From Deltaproteobacteria bacterium (GTDB taxonomy: Bacteria; Desulfobacterota_B; Binatia; UBA9968), in contig VBKY01000652.1 of NCBI GenBank assembly GCA_005879255.1, positions 1 through 5,008 of the forward strand: DNA of 5,008 nucleotides. The letters are read 5' to 3'. Below are positions 1-4,860 of this stretch, piece by piece. A program made the translations under genes and the position numbers. The notes under the pieces were generated by a model. The model was given only the letters and a program-made list of their open reading frames with translations. It was not told the DNA's origin and searched no databases. Within the stretch, counting starts at the first letter, position 1. Each line of letters starts with the position of its first letter.

Positions 1-2
1 CC

Positions 3-557
3 GAGGACCTTCGGCACCTCGCGGATGTCCTGGGCCTTGGACGATTTCATGTGGTGGCGTCGGCGGCCGGCGGCAGCATCGCGTCGGACTTCGCGTTCTC
101 TTACCAGGACCGGCTCCTGAGCCTGACCATTTCCAGCAATTCCTTCGGAGTGCGCGACGGCGAGATCGCCAAGGCGGCGGCCTTCATTCGCCCCAAGGGC
201 TGGGAGCAGATGCCGGCCGAATTTCGCGAGATCGGTCCGTCATACCGAGCGGTGAATCCCGAAGGTGTGAAGGCGTGGATCGAGCTCGAGCACAAGGCGC
301 TGATCGGGCGTGAATTTCGCCAAACGCTCAAGAATGAGATCACGCAGGCGAGGCTCAAGGAGCTCAAGCTGCCGACGCTGCTGATTGCCGGCACTGCGGA
401 CATGTCGACGCCGCCGTCGATCTCGCGGATGATCGCGGCCGAGATTCCGAACAGCCGGCTGGCGCTGATGCCCGAGGCCGGGCACTCGACCTACTGGGAG
501 CAGCCGGAGATCTTCAATCGCGCCGTGCTCGACTTCATCGGCGGCCAGTCGAAATAG
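3..557 (+). CDS. Alpha/beta hydrolase fold protein, 3' part, nucleophile position is Ala
   Basis: The 5' end is cut by the window edge. The frame is open from base 3 and ends at TAG 555-557, giving 184 visible residues. A GTG at 51 lies inside a beta strand and is not the true start. The protein has the hydrolase-fold layout: strand and nucleophile elbow (FHVVASAAGG, residues 15-24), a variable cap, then strand LLIAGTAD with the acid Asp (codon 399-401), and PEAGHSTYWEQPE with the catalytic His (codon 483-485). It ends in the usual NRAVLDFI helix. The elbow is normally G-x-S-x-G-G. Here it reads A-S-A-A-G-G, so Ala (codon 63-65) occupies the Ser position while Asp and His remain. The family hydrolyses esters, lactones or related bonds; the substrate cannot be read here. 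It may be a non-hydrolytic or inactive member. It is GC-rich (about 70% in a hand-counted row). Fold assignment is confident, function is not. Confidence 0.88.
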   Translation, partial: EDLRHLADVLGLGRFHVVASAAGGSIASDFAFSYQDRLLSLTISSNSFGVRDGEIAKAAAFIRPKGWEQMPAEFREIGPSYRAVNPEGVKAWIELEHKALIGREFRQTLKNEITQARLKELKLPTLLIAGTADMSTPPSISRMIAAEIPNSRLALMPEAGHSTYWEQPEIFNRAVLDFIGGQSK

Positions 558-612
558 CGCGAAGGCTTCACAACCTTGGTGTGGGAGAAGGTGCAGTAAG
601 CGAGGGGCGTCA

Positions 613-645
613 AAAAGGGGACAAGCTCGGAGAAGCTACTTTTCT
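613..645 (+). repeat. RAYT-end repeat, copy A1
   Basis: The core is AAAAGGGGACAAGCT, a short spacer, then AGCTACTTTTC. It aligns along its whole length, apart from a one-base gap and a few substitutions, with the minus strand of 3561-3592, and in shortened form with the minus strand of 1074-1100. It overlaps what would be the extreme C-terminal coding region of the adjacent transposase remnant, as expected for an element end. Confidence 0.6.
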
Positions 646-976
646 TTTTGGTCCGCGGCCGGCCGCGCGGACGTAATGTGCTACCCAGTCCCGAATTTAT
701 TTGCCGTCTCCGCTTGCCATTCCGATTGACCGAATGGCCGCTGCCGATTCAGGCACTCACGTATAGTCGCCACCTGCACTTCATCCAGCCGACTTTCCAA
801 CTGCTCTTGCGATCCATTCTCTTCATCCACGGGTGAGCGATCGACAAGCTGACTTCTTCGCGTACTCGACCACGGCCATTCGTGCATCGCGATAACGACG
901 CACGCACGCGGCTCGTCAATAACCACTGCATGAATTGACTCAATACGGCTTGATCAACGGGCTTAAGCAAGGAGGC
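638..976 (-). pseudogene. REP-associated tyrosine transposase (RAYT, Y1_Tnp) remnant, internally deleted and frameshifted
   Basis: Three pieces of one transposase lie in three minus-strand frames. Piece one (970 to about 905) reads LLKPVDQAVLSQFMQWLLTS, matching the segment just after the HUH motif of RAYT proteins. Piece two (about 912 to 681) reads ACVVIAMHEWPWSST, later ECLNRQRPFGQSEWQAETAN, the conserved C-terminal part. After a one-base shift near 670, piece three gives STLRPRGRPRTKKK, the usual basic tail. The N-terminus with the HUH metal-binding motif is missing beyond 976, and so is the central stretch carrying the catalytic Tyr. The join between pieces one and two falls in GCGTGCGTGCGT-type sequence (plus-strand 896-911), consistent with deletion at microhomology. 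An intact family member would nick and rejoin single-stranded DNA at REP hairpins. This copy cannot be functional. Family assignment is from remembered motifs. Confidence 0.8.
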
Positions 977-990
977 TCACTAGTATTCCT

Positions 991-1029
991 TTCCACGTTT
1001 CGAGAATTCCGAAACGTCGCGGTTCCCCA
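991..1029. repeat. Palindromic repeat X, copy 1, left of the reductase gene
   Basis: It contains a perfect 8-bp inverted repeat, ACGTTTCG (995-1002) and CGAAACGT (1010-1017), around AGAATTC. A second copy in the same orientation is at 2129-2168. The two agree over roughly 40 bp, from TTYCACGTTTCGAGAATTCC through a terminal TCCCCA, with a one-base length difference in the C run. The copies bracket the aldo/keto reductase gene. A folded single strand of this kind is a plausible transposase or regulator target, but no function is shown. Confidence 0.72.
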
Positions 1030-1073
1030 GGTCTTAATCCTGCGAACGACTGGAACGTAGCGAAGCGGTGAAA

Positions 1074-1100
1074 CGAAAGTAGCCTGTCCCTGTTTCTCCC
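1074..1100 (-). repeat. RAYT-end repeat, copy A2 (short form)
   Basis: The minus strand reads AGGGACAGGCTACTTTCG. It matches the outer parts of 613-645 but lacks the internal spacer of about ten bases. It faces copy A1 in inverted orientation across the transposase remnant and probably marks the other end of that element. Confidence 0.5.
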
Positions 1101-1125
1101 CTCCAGTTAGTCAACAACGTCCCTT

Positions 1126-1965
1126 TTACAGCGCGATCGTTTCAATCCGCTGGATTTCTTCGGTGGAGAGTGCGAACTGTTCGGCTTGTAGGTCCTCTTT
1201 CATATGTTGTTGGCTCGTGGTTCCGGTCAACGGCAGCATCCCGATTTGCATGGCAAACCGAAAGATGATCTGTGCGGAACTAGCACCTAACCGTTGGGCG
1301 ATGGCGTGAATTTTCGGATTAGCAAGGACTGCTCTATTAGCGGTTAACAGCGAAAAGCCTTGATAGATGATGCCATGGGCTTGGCAAATCTCCCTAACCT
1401 CTTTGTCCCATCCGAGCGCTGCAAAACAGCGGTTTTGTACCACCATGGGTTTATGATTCGCCTGTTCACAGAGCTGTGTAAGTTGACCGGCCGTGACATT
1501 GCTGATGCCAATCATTTTGGTTTTCCCTGATTGATAGAGTCCTTCTATGGCCGCCCACACCTCCCAATCCGCTTCCCCCAAACCCCGCCTCTGATGAGGT
1601 CCGTGTAAGACATAGGAGTCGACATACTCGGTGCAGAGGTGGGTCAACGAGCTGTCGAAGGACTGTCTTACCTGGGTCGTTAGATCGGCCGAGGCATCGT
1701 AGGGGGTTCGATGGTCTTGGCCATCGACCGAAGTAAACTTGGTTTGGAGAAACAGGGTGTTTCGCTTGATCCCTTTCTTCTCGAGCGCCTGCAAGGCTTC
1801 ACCCACCAGAGCTTCCTGGTAATGGATCAGTTGATTGGCCGTGTCAATGGCCGTGAAGCCTGACGCCACGGCTAATTGCACCAGTTCCTTAGTGGCCTCT
1901 TTTTTCCACGCCGTGCCATACATAAAAGTAGGAATAGGAACCTGGTTATAGGCTGTCAAGGTCAT
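1126..1965 (-). CDS. Aldo/keto reductase family oxidoreductase
   Basis: This is a complete 279-residue gene, close to the family's usual size of 270-320. Its start is ATG 1965, with AAGGA about seven bases upstream on the minus strand. Aldo/keto reductases are cytosolic TIM-barrel enzymes that reduce carbonyls with NAD(P)H. The catalytic set is visible: Asp41 in AIDTANQ, Tyr49 in the following IHYQEALVGEAL, Lys76 in FLQTKF and His121 in SYVLHGP. GISNV (residues 153-157) and VVQNR (175-179) are the expected barrel-strand signatures. The cofactor-binding region near residue 246 reads LTGTTSQQHMKED instead of the common IPKS form. The Asp-to-Tyr spacing is 8 rather than about 5, as in the subset with an HY.E motif. 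The gene stands alone. Hand-counted rows give 48-53% GC against about 70% in the hydrolase and binding-protein genes, which suggests separate ancestry. The substrate is unknown. Confidence 0.93.
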   Translation of the reverse strand: MTLTAYNQVPIPTFMYGTAWKKEATKELVQLAVASGFTAIDTANQLIHYQEALVGEALQALEKKGIKRNTLFLQTKFTSVDGQDHRTPYDASADLTTQVRQSFDSSLTHLCTEYVDSYVLHGPHQRRGLGEADWEVWAAIEGLYQSGKTKMIGISNVTAGQLTQLCEQANHKPMVVQNRCFAALGWDKEVREICQAHGIIYQGFSLLTANRAVLANPKIHAIAQRLGASSAQIIFRFAMQIGMLPLTGTTSQQHMKEDLQAEQFALSTEEIQRIETIAL

Positions 1966-2128
1966 AATGTTTCCTTCAAGTCTAATGCTGCCATGCTACG
2001 CGGCTCCTGGCTCTCACCACCACGGGACTTCCTCATTTCTGTGAGTCCTCGTCAGGAAAGACGGGCTGGGTCAAGCTAAAAGGATTGTCTTGAATAAAAA
2101 GCGTGGCCGCCTCACGTCTGACTTTACA

Positions 2129-2168
2129 TTTCACGTTTCGAGAATTCCCGAAACCTGGAAGCTCCCCA
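2129..2168. repeat. Palindromic repeat X, copy 2, right of the reductase gene
   Basis: This is the same-orientation partner of 991-1029. The inverted repeat is ACGTTTCG (2133-2140) and CGAAACCT (2149-2156), with seven of eight pairs kept. There is one extra C in the loop. Its inner bases CGAGAATTCCC (2139-2149) are the exact reverse complement of GGGAATTCTCG at 2312-2322, which abuts repeat Y. Confidence 0.72.
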
Positions 2169-2179
2169 TTTATCTGTCC

Positions 2180-2243
2180 TTGAACTCTTGAACATTGAAC
2201 TTTGAACCGCCGCCAGGCACTGAACGATTTGAACTTCTTGAAC
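2180..2243 (+). repeat. Short TTGAAC array
   Basis: TTGAAC occurs at 2180, 2188, 2195, 2202, 2229 and 2238, with CTGAAC at 2220. Spacing is 7 to 9 bases within clusters, interrupted by a GC-rich stretch at 2208-2219. This is an imperfect micro- or minisatellite. Similar simple arrays are seen in intergenic DNA of many environmental genomes; no role is known to me. Confidence 0.7.
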
Positions 2244-2319
2244 GGTTCGCTTCTGCCTTGTCCGTTTCCACGGTTAATAACGTGATAAGCGTATCCAGCC
2301 TATTGTCCTCTGGGAATTC

Positions 2320-2356
2320 TCGGCACGAAGCGCTTCTAACATATGCGCAGACACAC
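2320..2356 (+). repeat. 37-bp direct repeat Y, copy 1, left of the binding-protein gene
   Basis: This copy matches 3517-3553 at 35 of 37 positions in the same orientation; the two differences are both C/T transitions. The centre GAAGCGCTTC (2327-2336) is a perfect 10-bp palindrome kept in both copies. The two copies bracket the periplasmic binding protein gene. Confidence 0.82.
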
Positions 2357-2375
2357 CTCTGCCCTTCCCTATAAA
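2348..2375 (+). promoter_or_regulatory. Possible sigma-70-type promoter of the binding-protein gene
   Basis: CAGACA (2348-2353) and TATAAA (2370-2375) are separated by 16 bases and lie just upstream of the start at 2403. The -10 is good and the -35 is weak (four of six). The -35 would lie inside repeat Y. Its 5' leader would be short, about 20 bases. This is a pattern match only. Confidence 0.3.
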
Positions 2376-2402
2376 ACATTTTCCGATTAACATGAGGTGA
2401 CG

Positions 2403-3374
2403 ATGCCGGGATTCATCATCAACCGCCGCTCTCGAGTTCGACTGCTCACTTTGCTTTTAGGCATTCTTCTGATTGCCGGCCCTGCTTTCGCGCAACAGAA
2501 ACCCAAGCTGCGCCAGCTCAGGATCGCATTGCCGAGTCACTCGGTGAGCTCCACGGCGATTTATGTCGCGCGGAGTCTGGGCATCTTCGAGAGTTACGGC
2601 TTCGATCCGCAAATCCTGGTTCTTGAGCCCCGCGCTGCTCTCGCGGCTCTGTTGACCGGCGATTTGGATTTCTATACGGCCGCTGGCACCGTCGGCAGAG
2701 CCGCTCTGCGCGGTGTACCGGTGCGCGTGGTCATGATTTCATTTAACCGGTCGGATCTGGTGCTCCTGGCGTCAAAGGAGATTACCAAAATCGAGCAGCT
2801 CCGCGGCAAAGCTCTGGGCGGTTACACCGCGCAAGCATCGGTCAATGTGATTCTCGAGGAATTGTTGCGGATCAAGGGACTGCGACCGGAGGACTACAGT
2901 ATTCTCAATGTTGGCACGGCGCGGGCCGCGTCGCTGATCAGCGGCAACGTTCCCGCCGCGGTCGTCACCGGCACAGAGGCGGCCCGTCTGGTGAAGCTCG
3001 GCTTTCACGTCCTGGCACGGGCATCCGAGTTCGACCTTCCATCAGGCGGACTTGGCACGGCCATCGCCGGACTGCAGAACAAGCGCGACGTCCTGCGCGC
3101 GGCGGTCCACGCTTGCCTTGACGGCTTGCGCATCGCAGCTGCGCAAAAGGAAAAGGTGCTGCCAATCTACATGAAGCAATTCGCGCTCAGTCAGGATGAG
3201 GCAAACTTCGTCTACGACAATGTCCGGGGATCATGGGCGCTCGACGGGAGACCGACAGCCAACGCGCAAAAACTGGACGCTGAACTGACACAGCGCAACA
3301 TGGGATTGAAGGAACCGGCAAAGCCCGAGCAGATCTATGATTTCTCGCTGCTCGAGGAGTTGGCGAAGAAGTAG
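2403..3374 (+). CDS. ABC transporter substrate-binding protein, NMT1/SsuA-like
   Basis: Start ATG 2403 is preferred because GAGG (2394-2397) lies five bases upstream; an in-frame GTG at 2397 would add two residues and overlap that site. The 323-residue product begins with a classic export signal: basic NRRSRVR, hydrophobic LLTLLLGILLIAGPAFA, and a likely cleavage near residue 30 before QQKP. The mature part has the periplasmic binding fold. LRIALPSHSVSSTAIYVA (about 39-56) with SLGIFESYGFDPQ is the hallmark of the SsuA/TauA/THI5-type family; LLTGDLDFYTAAG and ITKIEQLRGKALGG follow, as expected. Such proteins capture small ligands (sulfonates, thiamine precursors, aromatics and others) in the periplasm. 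The ligand cannot be read here. No permease or ATPase gene is adjacent, so this is an orphan binding protein. Repeat Y flanks it on both sides. Confidence 0.93.
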   Translation: MPGFIINRRSRVRLLTLLLGILLIAGPAFAQQKPKLRQLRIALPSHSVSSTAIYVARSLGIFESYGFDPQILVLEPRAALAALLTGDLDFYTAAGTVGRAALRGVPVRVVMISFNRSDLVLLASKEITKIEQLRGKALGGYTAQASVNVILEELLRIKGLRPEDYSILNVGTARAASLISGNVPAAVVTGTEAARLVKLGFHVLARASEFDLPSGGLGTAIAGLQNKRDVLRAAVHACLDGLRIAAAQKEKVLPIYMKQFALSQDEANFVYDNVRGSWALDGRPTANAQKLDAELTQRNMGLKEPAKPEQIYDFSLLEELAKK

Positions 3375-3440
3375 TTTCTTTGTCCCAGAGCGAGCCTACG
3401 GTGGCAGTTCATTCAAGGTCGACTGGACCGTCTGTTTTCG

Positions 3441-3468
3441 GAATCACGAGTCACTACCACGAATCACG
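3441..3468 (+). repeat. Short direct repeat GAATCACG with 20-base period
   Basis: GAATCACG at 3441-3448 recurs at 3461-3468, with further CACG/TCAC-type words between and after. It looks like a decayed minisatellite in the gene-free stretch 3375-3610, which otherwise contains only repeat Y copy 2 and RAYT-end repeat A3. The open frame across this stretch is repeat-derived and not a credible gene. Confidence 0.4.
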
Positions 3469-3516
3469 TCCACGCGCCTTTTCCCCTCGAGGATACGACT
3501 TTAACGTTGCACGATT

Positions 3517-3553
3517 TCGGCACGAAGCGCTTCTAATATACGCGCAGACACAC
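3517..3553 (+). repeat. 37-bp direct repeat Y, copy 2, right of the binding-protein gene
   Basis: Same-orientation partner of 2320-2356 with two transitions in 37 bases. The 10-bp palindrome GAAGCGCTTC lies at 3524-3533. The similarity stops sharply on the right (ACACACCTCT against ACACACGTTC), so the unit boundary there is well defined. Confidence 0.82.
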
Positions 3554-3560
3554 GTTCAAC

Positions 3561-3592
3561 GGAAAGGTAACCTGTCCAGCCTGTCCCCTTTT
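3561..3592 (-). repeat. RAYT-end repeat, copy A3
   Basis: The minus strand reads AAAAGGGGACAGGCT, GGACAGG, then TTACCTTTCC. It follows 613-645 base for base apart from a one-base gap and a few substitutions. It lies just downstream of the broken small gene ending at 3611, with no transposase attached. It may be a solo end left by a lost element. Confidence 0.55.
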
Positions 3593-3610
3593 CTCCACCC
3601 AGGTTTCCTC

Positions 3611-3864
3611 CTACAGTACGTGCGAACTGTCGAGCGCCTTTCTAATAACCTCGGCTACTGGTGACTGCAGAGATCGCGCCAGGATTAGGAGATTGTGAGC
3701 CTGATGTTTTTCACAGAGTATCGCGATCCGCTGTCGCTCCGCACCTTCGATCTGCCGGCGGATAACCAGCCATTTTTCAGAGTGGCGTATTCGGCCCAGG
3801 TGTCGATGCACTTGTTCAATAGACCATCGTAATGCTCGGGAGACATATCGATCAGTATCTTCAT
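3611..3864 (-). pseudogene. Small unrecognised protein gene broken by a one-base frameshift
   Basis: From ATG 3864 the minus strand reads MKILIDMSPEHYDGLL, then CIDTWAEYATLKNGW, before running into out-of-frame sequence and a stop at 3685. In another frame the same strand continues VIRRQIEGAERQ, RIAILCEKHQAHNLLILA and VAEVIRKALDSSHVL, with a stop at 3611-3613. Adding a single G to the GG at 3765-3766 joins both halves into one open protein of about 84 residues. Both halves look protein-like (amphipathic, acidic start, helical C-terminus). I recall similar small uncharacterised proteins with an MSPEHY...LKNG start and an ILCE..QA..LL.LA..L...V..I.KALDSS end, but know no named family. No strong ribosome binding site is seen. 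It could be a pseudogene or a sequencing error. Confidence 0.6.
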
Positions 3865-4024
3865 TTACCCACGCGATGCTGATTGTTCGCTGTGCACAAG
3901 AGGTCAAATGTTATGGGGTGATTCTCTCCGATGGAGCAAACAGTGGGCCAACTGCAGGCCCCCGAAAGGAGCACGAATGCTCGGCTCGAAGCGGCATGGT
4001 CTTGCCTGTTCGGCTCGCCCGGCA

Positions 4025-4258
4025 CTAAGTTGCCGCGTACTCAAATGGCGGAAGTGCCTTGAGCGCTACCTCGGTTGCGCCAGGCAAAACGAAATGGTCC
4101 TGGTCCACCTCTAAGTGGTTCATAGGAGTCGCGACGTCGTGCTTGCCAATACCGAGAAATCCACCAACCCCGATGATCGCAAACGATACTGTATGGTCTG
4201 GTGATATAATAATGTCGTCAATGGTGCCTATCTTCTCATTGTTGTCGTACTCCGCCAT
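4025..4258 (-). CDS. PRC-barrel domain protein, probably N-terminally truncated
   Basis: The 77-residue open frame runs from ATG 4258 to the stop at 4025. NEKIGTIDDIIISPDHTVSF followed by AIIGVGGFLGIGKHDVA, then MNHLEVDQDHFVLPGAT and ALKALPPFEY, is the typical PRC-barrel core found in small stress-associated or photosynthetic-reaction-centre-H-like proteins. PRC barrels are small beta folds that bind RNA or protein partners; no enzymatic role is implied. The usual beginning (signal peptide or linker and the strand before the Tyr-x-x-x-x-E-K-I-G turn) is missing. In-frame sequence reaches only about 15-18 further residues upstream to a stop next to the RAYT remnant, and no ribosome binding site precedes ATG 4258. 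The domain is nearly complete, so it may still be made, but truncation by rearrangement at its 5' side is likely. Confidence 0.75.
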   Translation of the reverse strand: MAEYDNNEKIGTIDDIIISPDHTVSFAIIGVGGFLGIGKHDVATPMNHLEVDQDHFVLPGATEVALKALPPFEYAAT

Positions 4259-4298
4259 GAGCGCGTCATTCTCGCTGGAAAATTGGCCCCCATGAGGT

Positions 4299-4668
4299 TC
4301 ACTCTATTCCCACAGCATACGTTCCGCCCGCCTGATCGACTTCGCGATCCATCGCCTCAATACCAAGCCCGCTTCTATCTTCCAATCCCTTCGCTTCCCT
4401 TCGCAACCTCTCGTTTACCTCCGCCGCTCCGCGAAACCAGAAATCAAAGAACTCACCGTCGCCATGTCTCGACCAAAGATGAATGTGATTGGGCATCAGG
4501 CGGTAGGCGTAGACGATCACTCCCAAGCACTTTCGATATCGTCCGAACCTTTCTAAATAGGCTTGGTAATCGCTGTCGTTCAAAAACGTCTTCCGTCTAT
4601 GGTTCCCGCGCACGATCGCGTGATACAGAACTCCAGGAGCCAACAGTCTTGGCCGCCTCGCTATGCAT
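4299..4668 (-). pseudogene. Second RAYT (Y1_Tnp) transposase remnant, N-terminal part only
   Basis: The minus strand from 4664 reads ARRPRLLAPGVLYHAIVRGN, then RRKTFLNDSDYQAYLERFGR and GVIVYAYRLMPNHIHL. This is the N-terminal third of a RAYT with its HUH motif (His-Ile-His, codons 4487-4479). Three lesions are visible. One extra base at 4665 separates the ATG (4668-4666) from the frame. One T is missing near 4475-4478, so LLVETWRR is read out of frame after HIHL. A stop then follows near 4455. The open frame continues to 4299 as sequence that does not resemble a transposase. The catalytic Tyr half is absent. It belongs to a similar family to the remnant at 638-976 but keeps the opposite end, so the two could come from different copies. 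Confidence 0.8.
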
Positions 4669-4774
4669 TTCCCTCTAACAGGAGTGATAAGAAATTCTCA
4701 AGATTGGCTAGAATAGAAGGCGTGGCCCCAACCTGTTCTGACCTTTGTCGCGTTCTGCCTACGGCGATGTGTGA

Positions 4775-4804
4775 TTGCAAGACCTGGCCGGCTACGACTA
4801 AACT
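4775..4804 (+). promoter_or_regulatory. Weak candidate promoter for the msrA gene
   Basis: TTGCAA (4775-4780) and TAAACT (4799-4804), 18 bases apart, each match four of six consensus bases. They lie about 57 bases before the start at 4861. The stretch 4669-4860 otherwise shows no gene. Confidence 0.22.
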
Positions 4805-4850
4805 AAATAAAATTGACGCGTGAGCCAGAGACGCGACAAGGTGGGCACTC

Positions 4851-4856
4851 GGAGGA
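4851..4856 (+). promoter_or_regulatory. Ribosome binding site that fixes the msrA start
   Basis: GGAGGA lies four to five bases before ATG 4861. Another ATG at 4857 is too close to this site, and its frame does not encode the MsrA motif, so 4861 is the start. Confidence 0.75.
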
Positions 4857-4860
4857 ATGC

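Larger units (their letters stand above)
613..1100 (-). mobile_element. Decayed RAYT/Y1-transposase element with inverted ends
   Basis: A transposase remnant on the minus strand lies between two related terminal sequences in opposite orientation. The left end (613-645) contains AAAAGGGGACAAGCT and AGCTACTTTTC. The right end (1074-1100), read on the minus strand, contains AGGGACAGGCTACTTTCG. The left end carries about ten extra bases that look like a local duplication of AAGCT-type sequence. The element boundaries are inferred from these ends; no target duplication is visible. REP-associated tyrosine transposases are known to act on short hairpin repeats rather than on long terminal repeats. 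This remnant is therefore expected to be immobile unless helped by a relative elsewhere in the genome. Confidence 0.45.
1966..2402. other. Gene-free, repeat-rich spacer between divergent genes
   Basis: This 437-base stretch separates the divergently transcribed reductase and binding-protein genes and must hold both promoters. I see no convincing coding sequence in it. It contains the second palindromic repeat X (2129-2168), a TTGAAC array (2180-2243), the first 37-bp repeat Y (2320-2356) and a weak hairpin at 2025-2047 (GGACT pairing with AGTCC). I could not pick a convincing promoter for the reductase. Confidence 0.7.

Noticed and set aside
648..836. 62-codon plus-strand open frame
   Set aside because: It is antisense to the RAYT C-terminal remnant, which explains this DNA.
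2025..2070. Minus-strand CTGACGA followed by GAAA, resembling hammerhead ribozyme core words, and a GGACT/AGTCC hairpin
   Set aside because: The bases between the two core words cannot form stem II, and the hairpin that does form is not followed by GAAA. There is also no T tract for a terminator.
2314..2330. GAATTCTCGGCACGAAG resembles the cDNA-library adaptor GAATTCGGCACGAG
   Set aside because: It differs by an internal TC and at the end. The repeat continues well past it and recurs at 3517 without the GAATTC, so it is native sequence and not cloning contamination.
2180..3592. Repeats considered as a CRISPR array
   Set aside because: There are no regularly spaced identical repeats with unique spacers and no cas genes; the repeats are a hexamer array and isolated pairs.
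3380..3664. 94-codon plus-strand open frame
   Set aside because: It runs through repeat Y and RAYT-end repeat A3 and overlaps the end of the better-supported minus-strand gene. Its composition is not protein-like and there is no ribosome binding site.
3908..4114. 68-codon plus-strand open frame
   Set aside because: It is antisense to the PRC-barrel gene, rich in Arg/Cys/Trp like a shadow frame, and has no family resemblance.
4563..4823. 86-codon plus-strand open frame
   Set aside because: It lies antisense to the RAYT N-terminal remnant and shows no recognisable motif.
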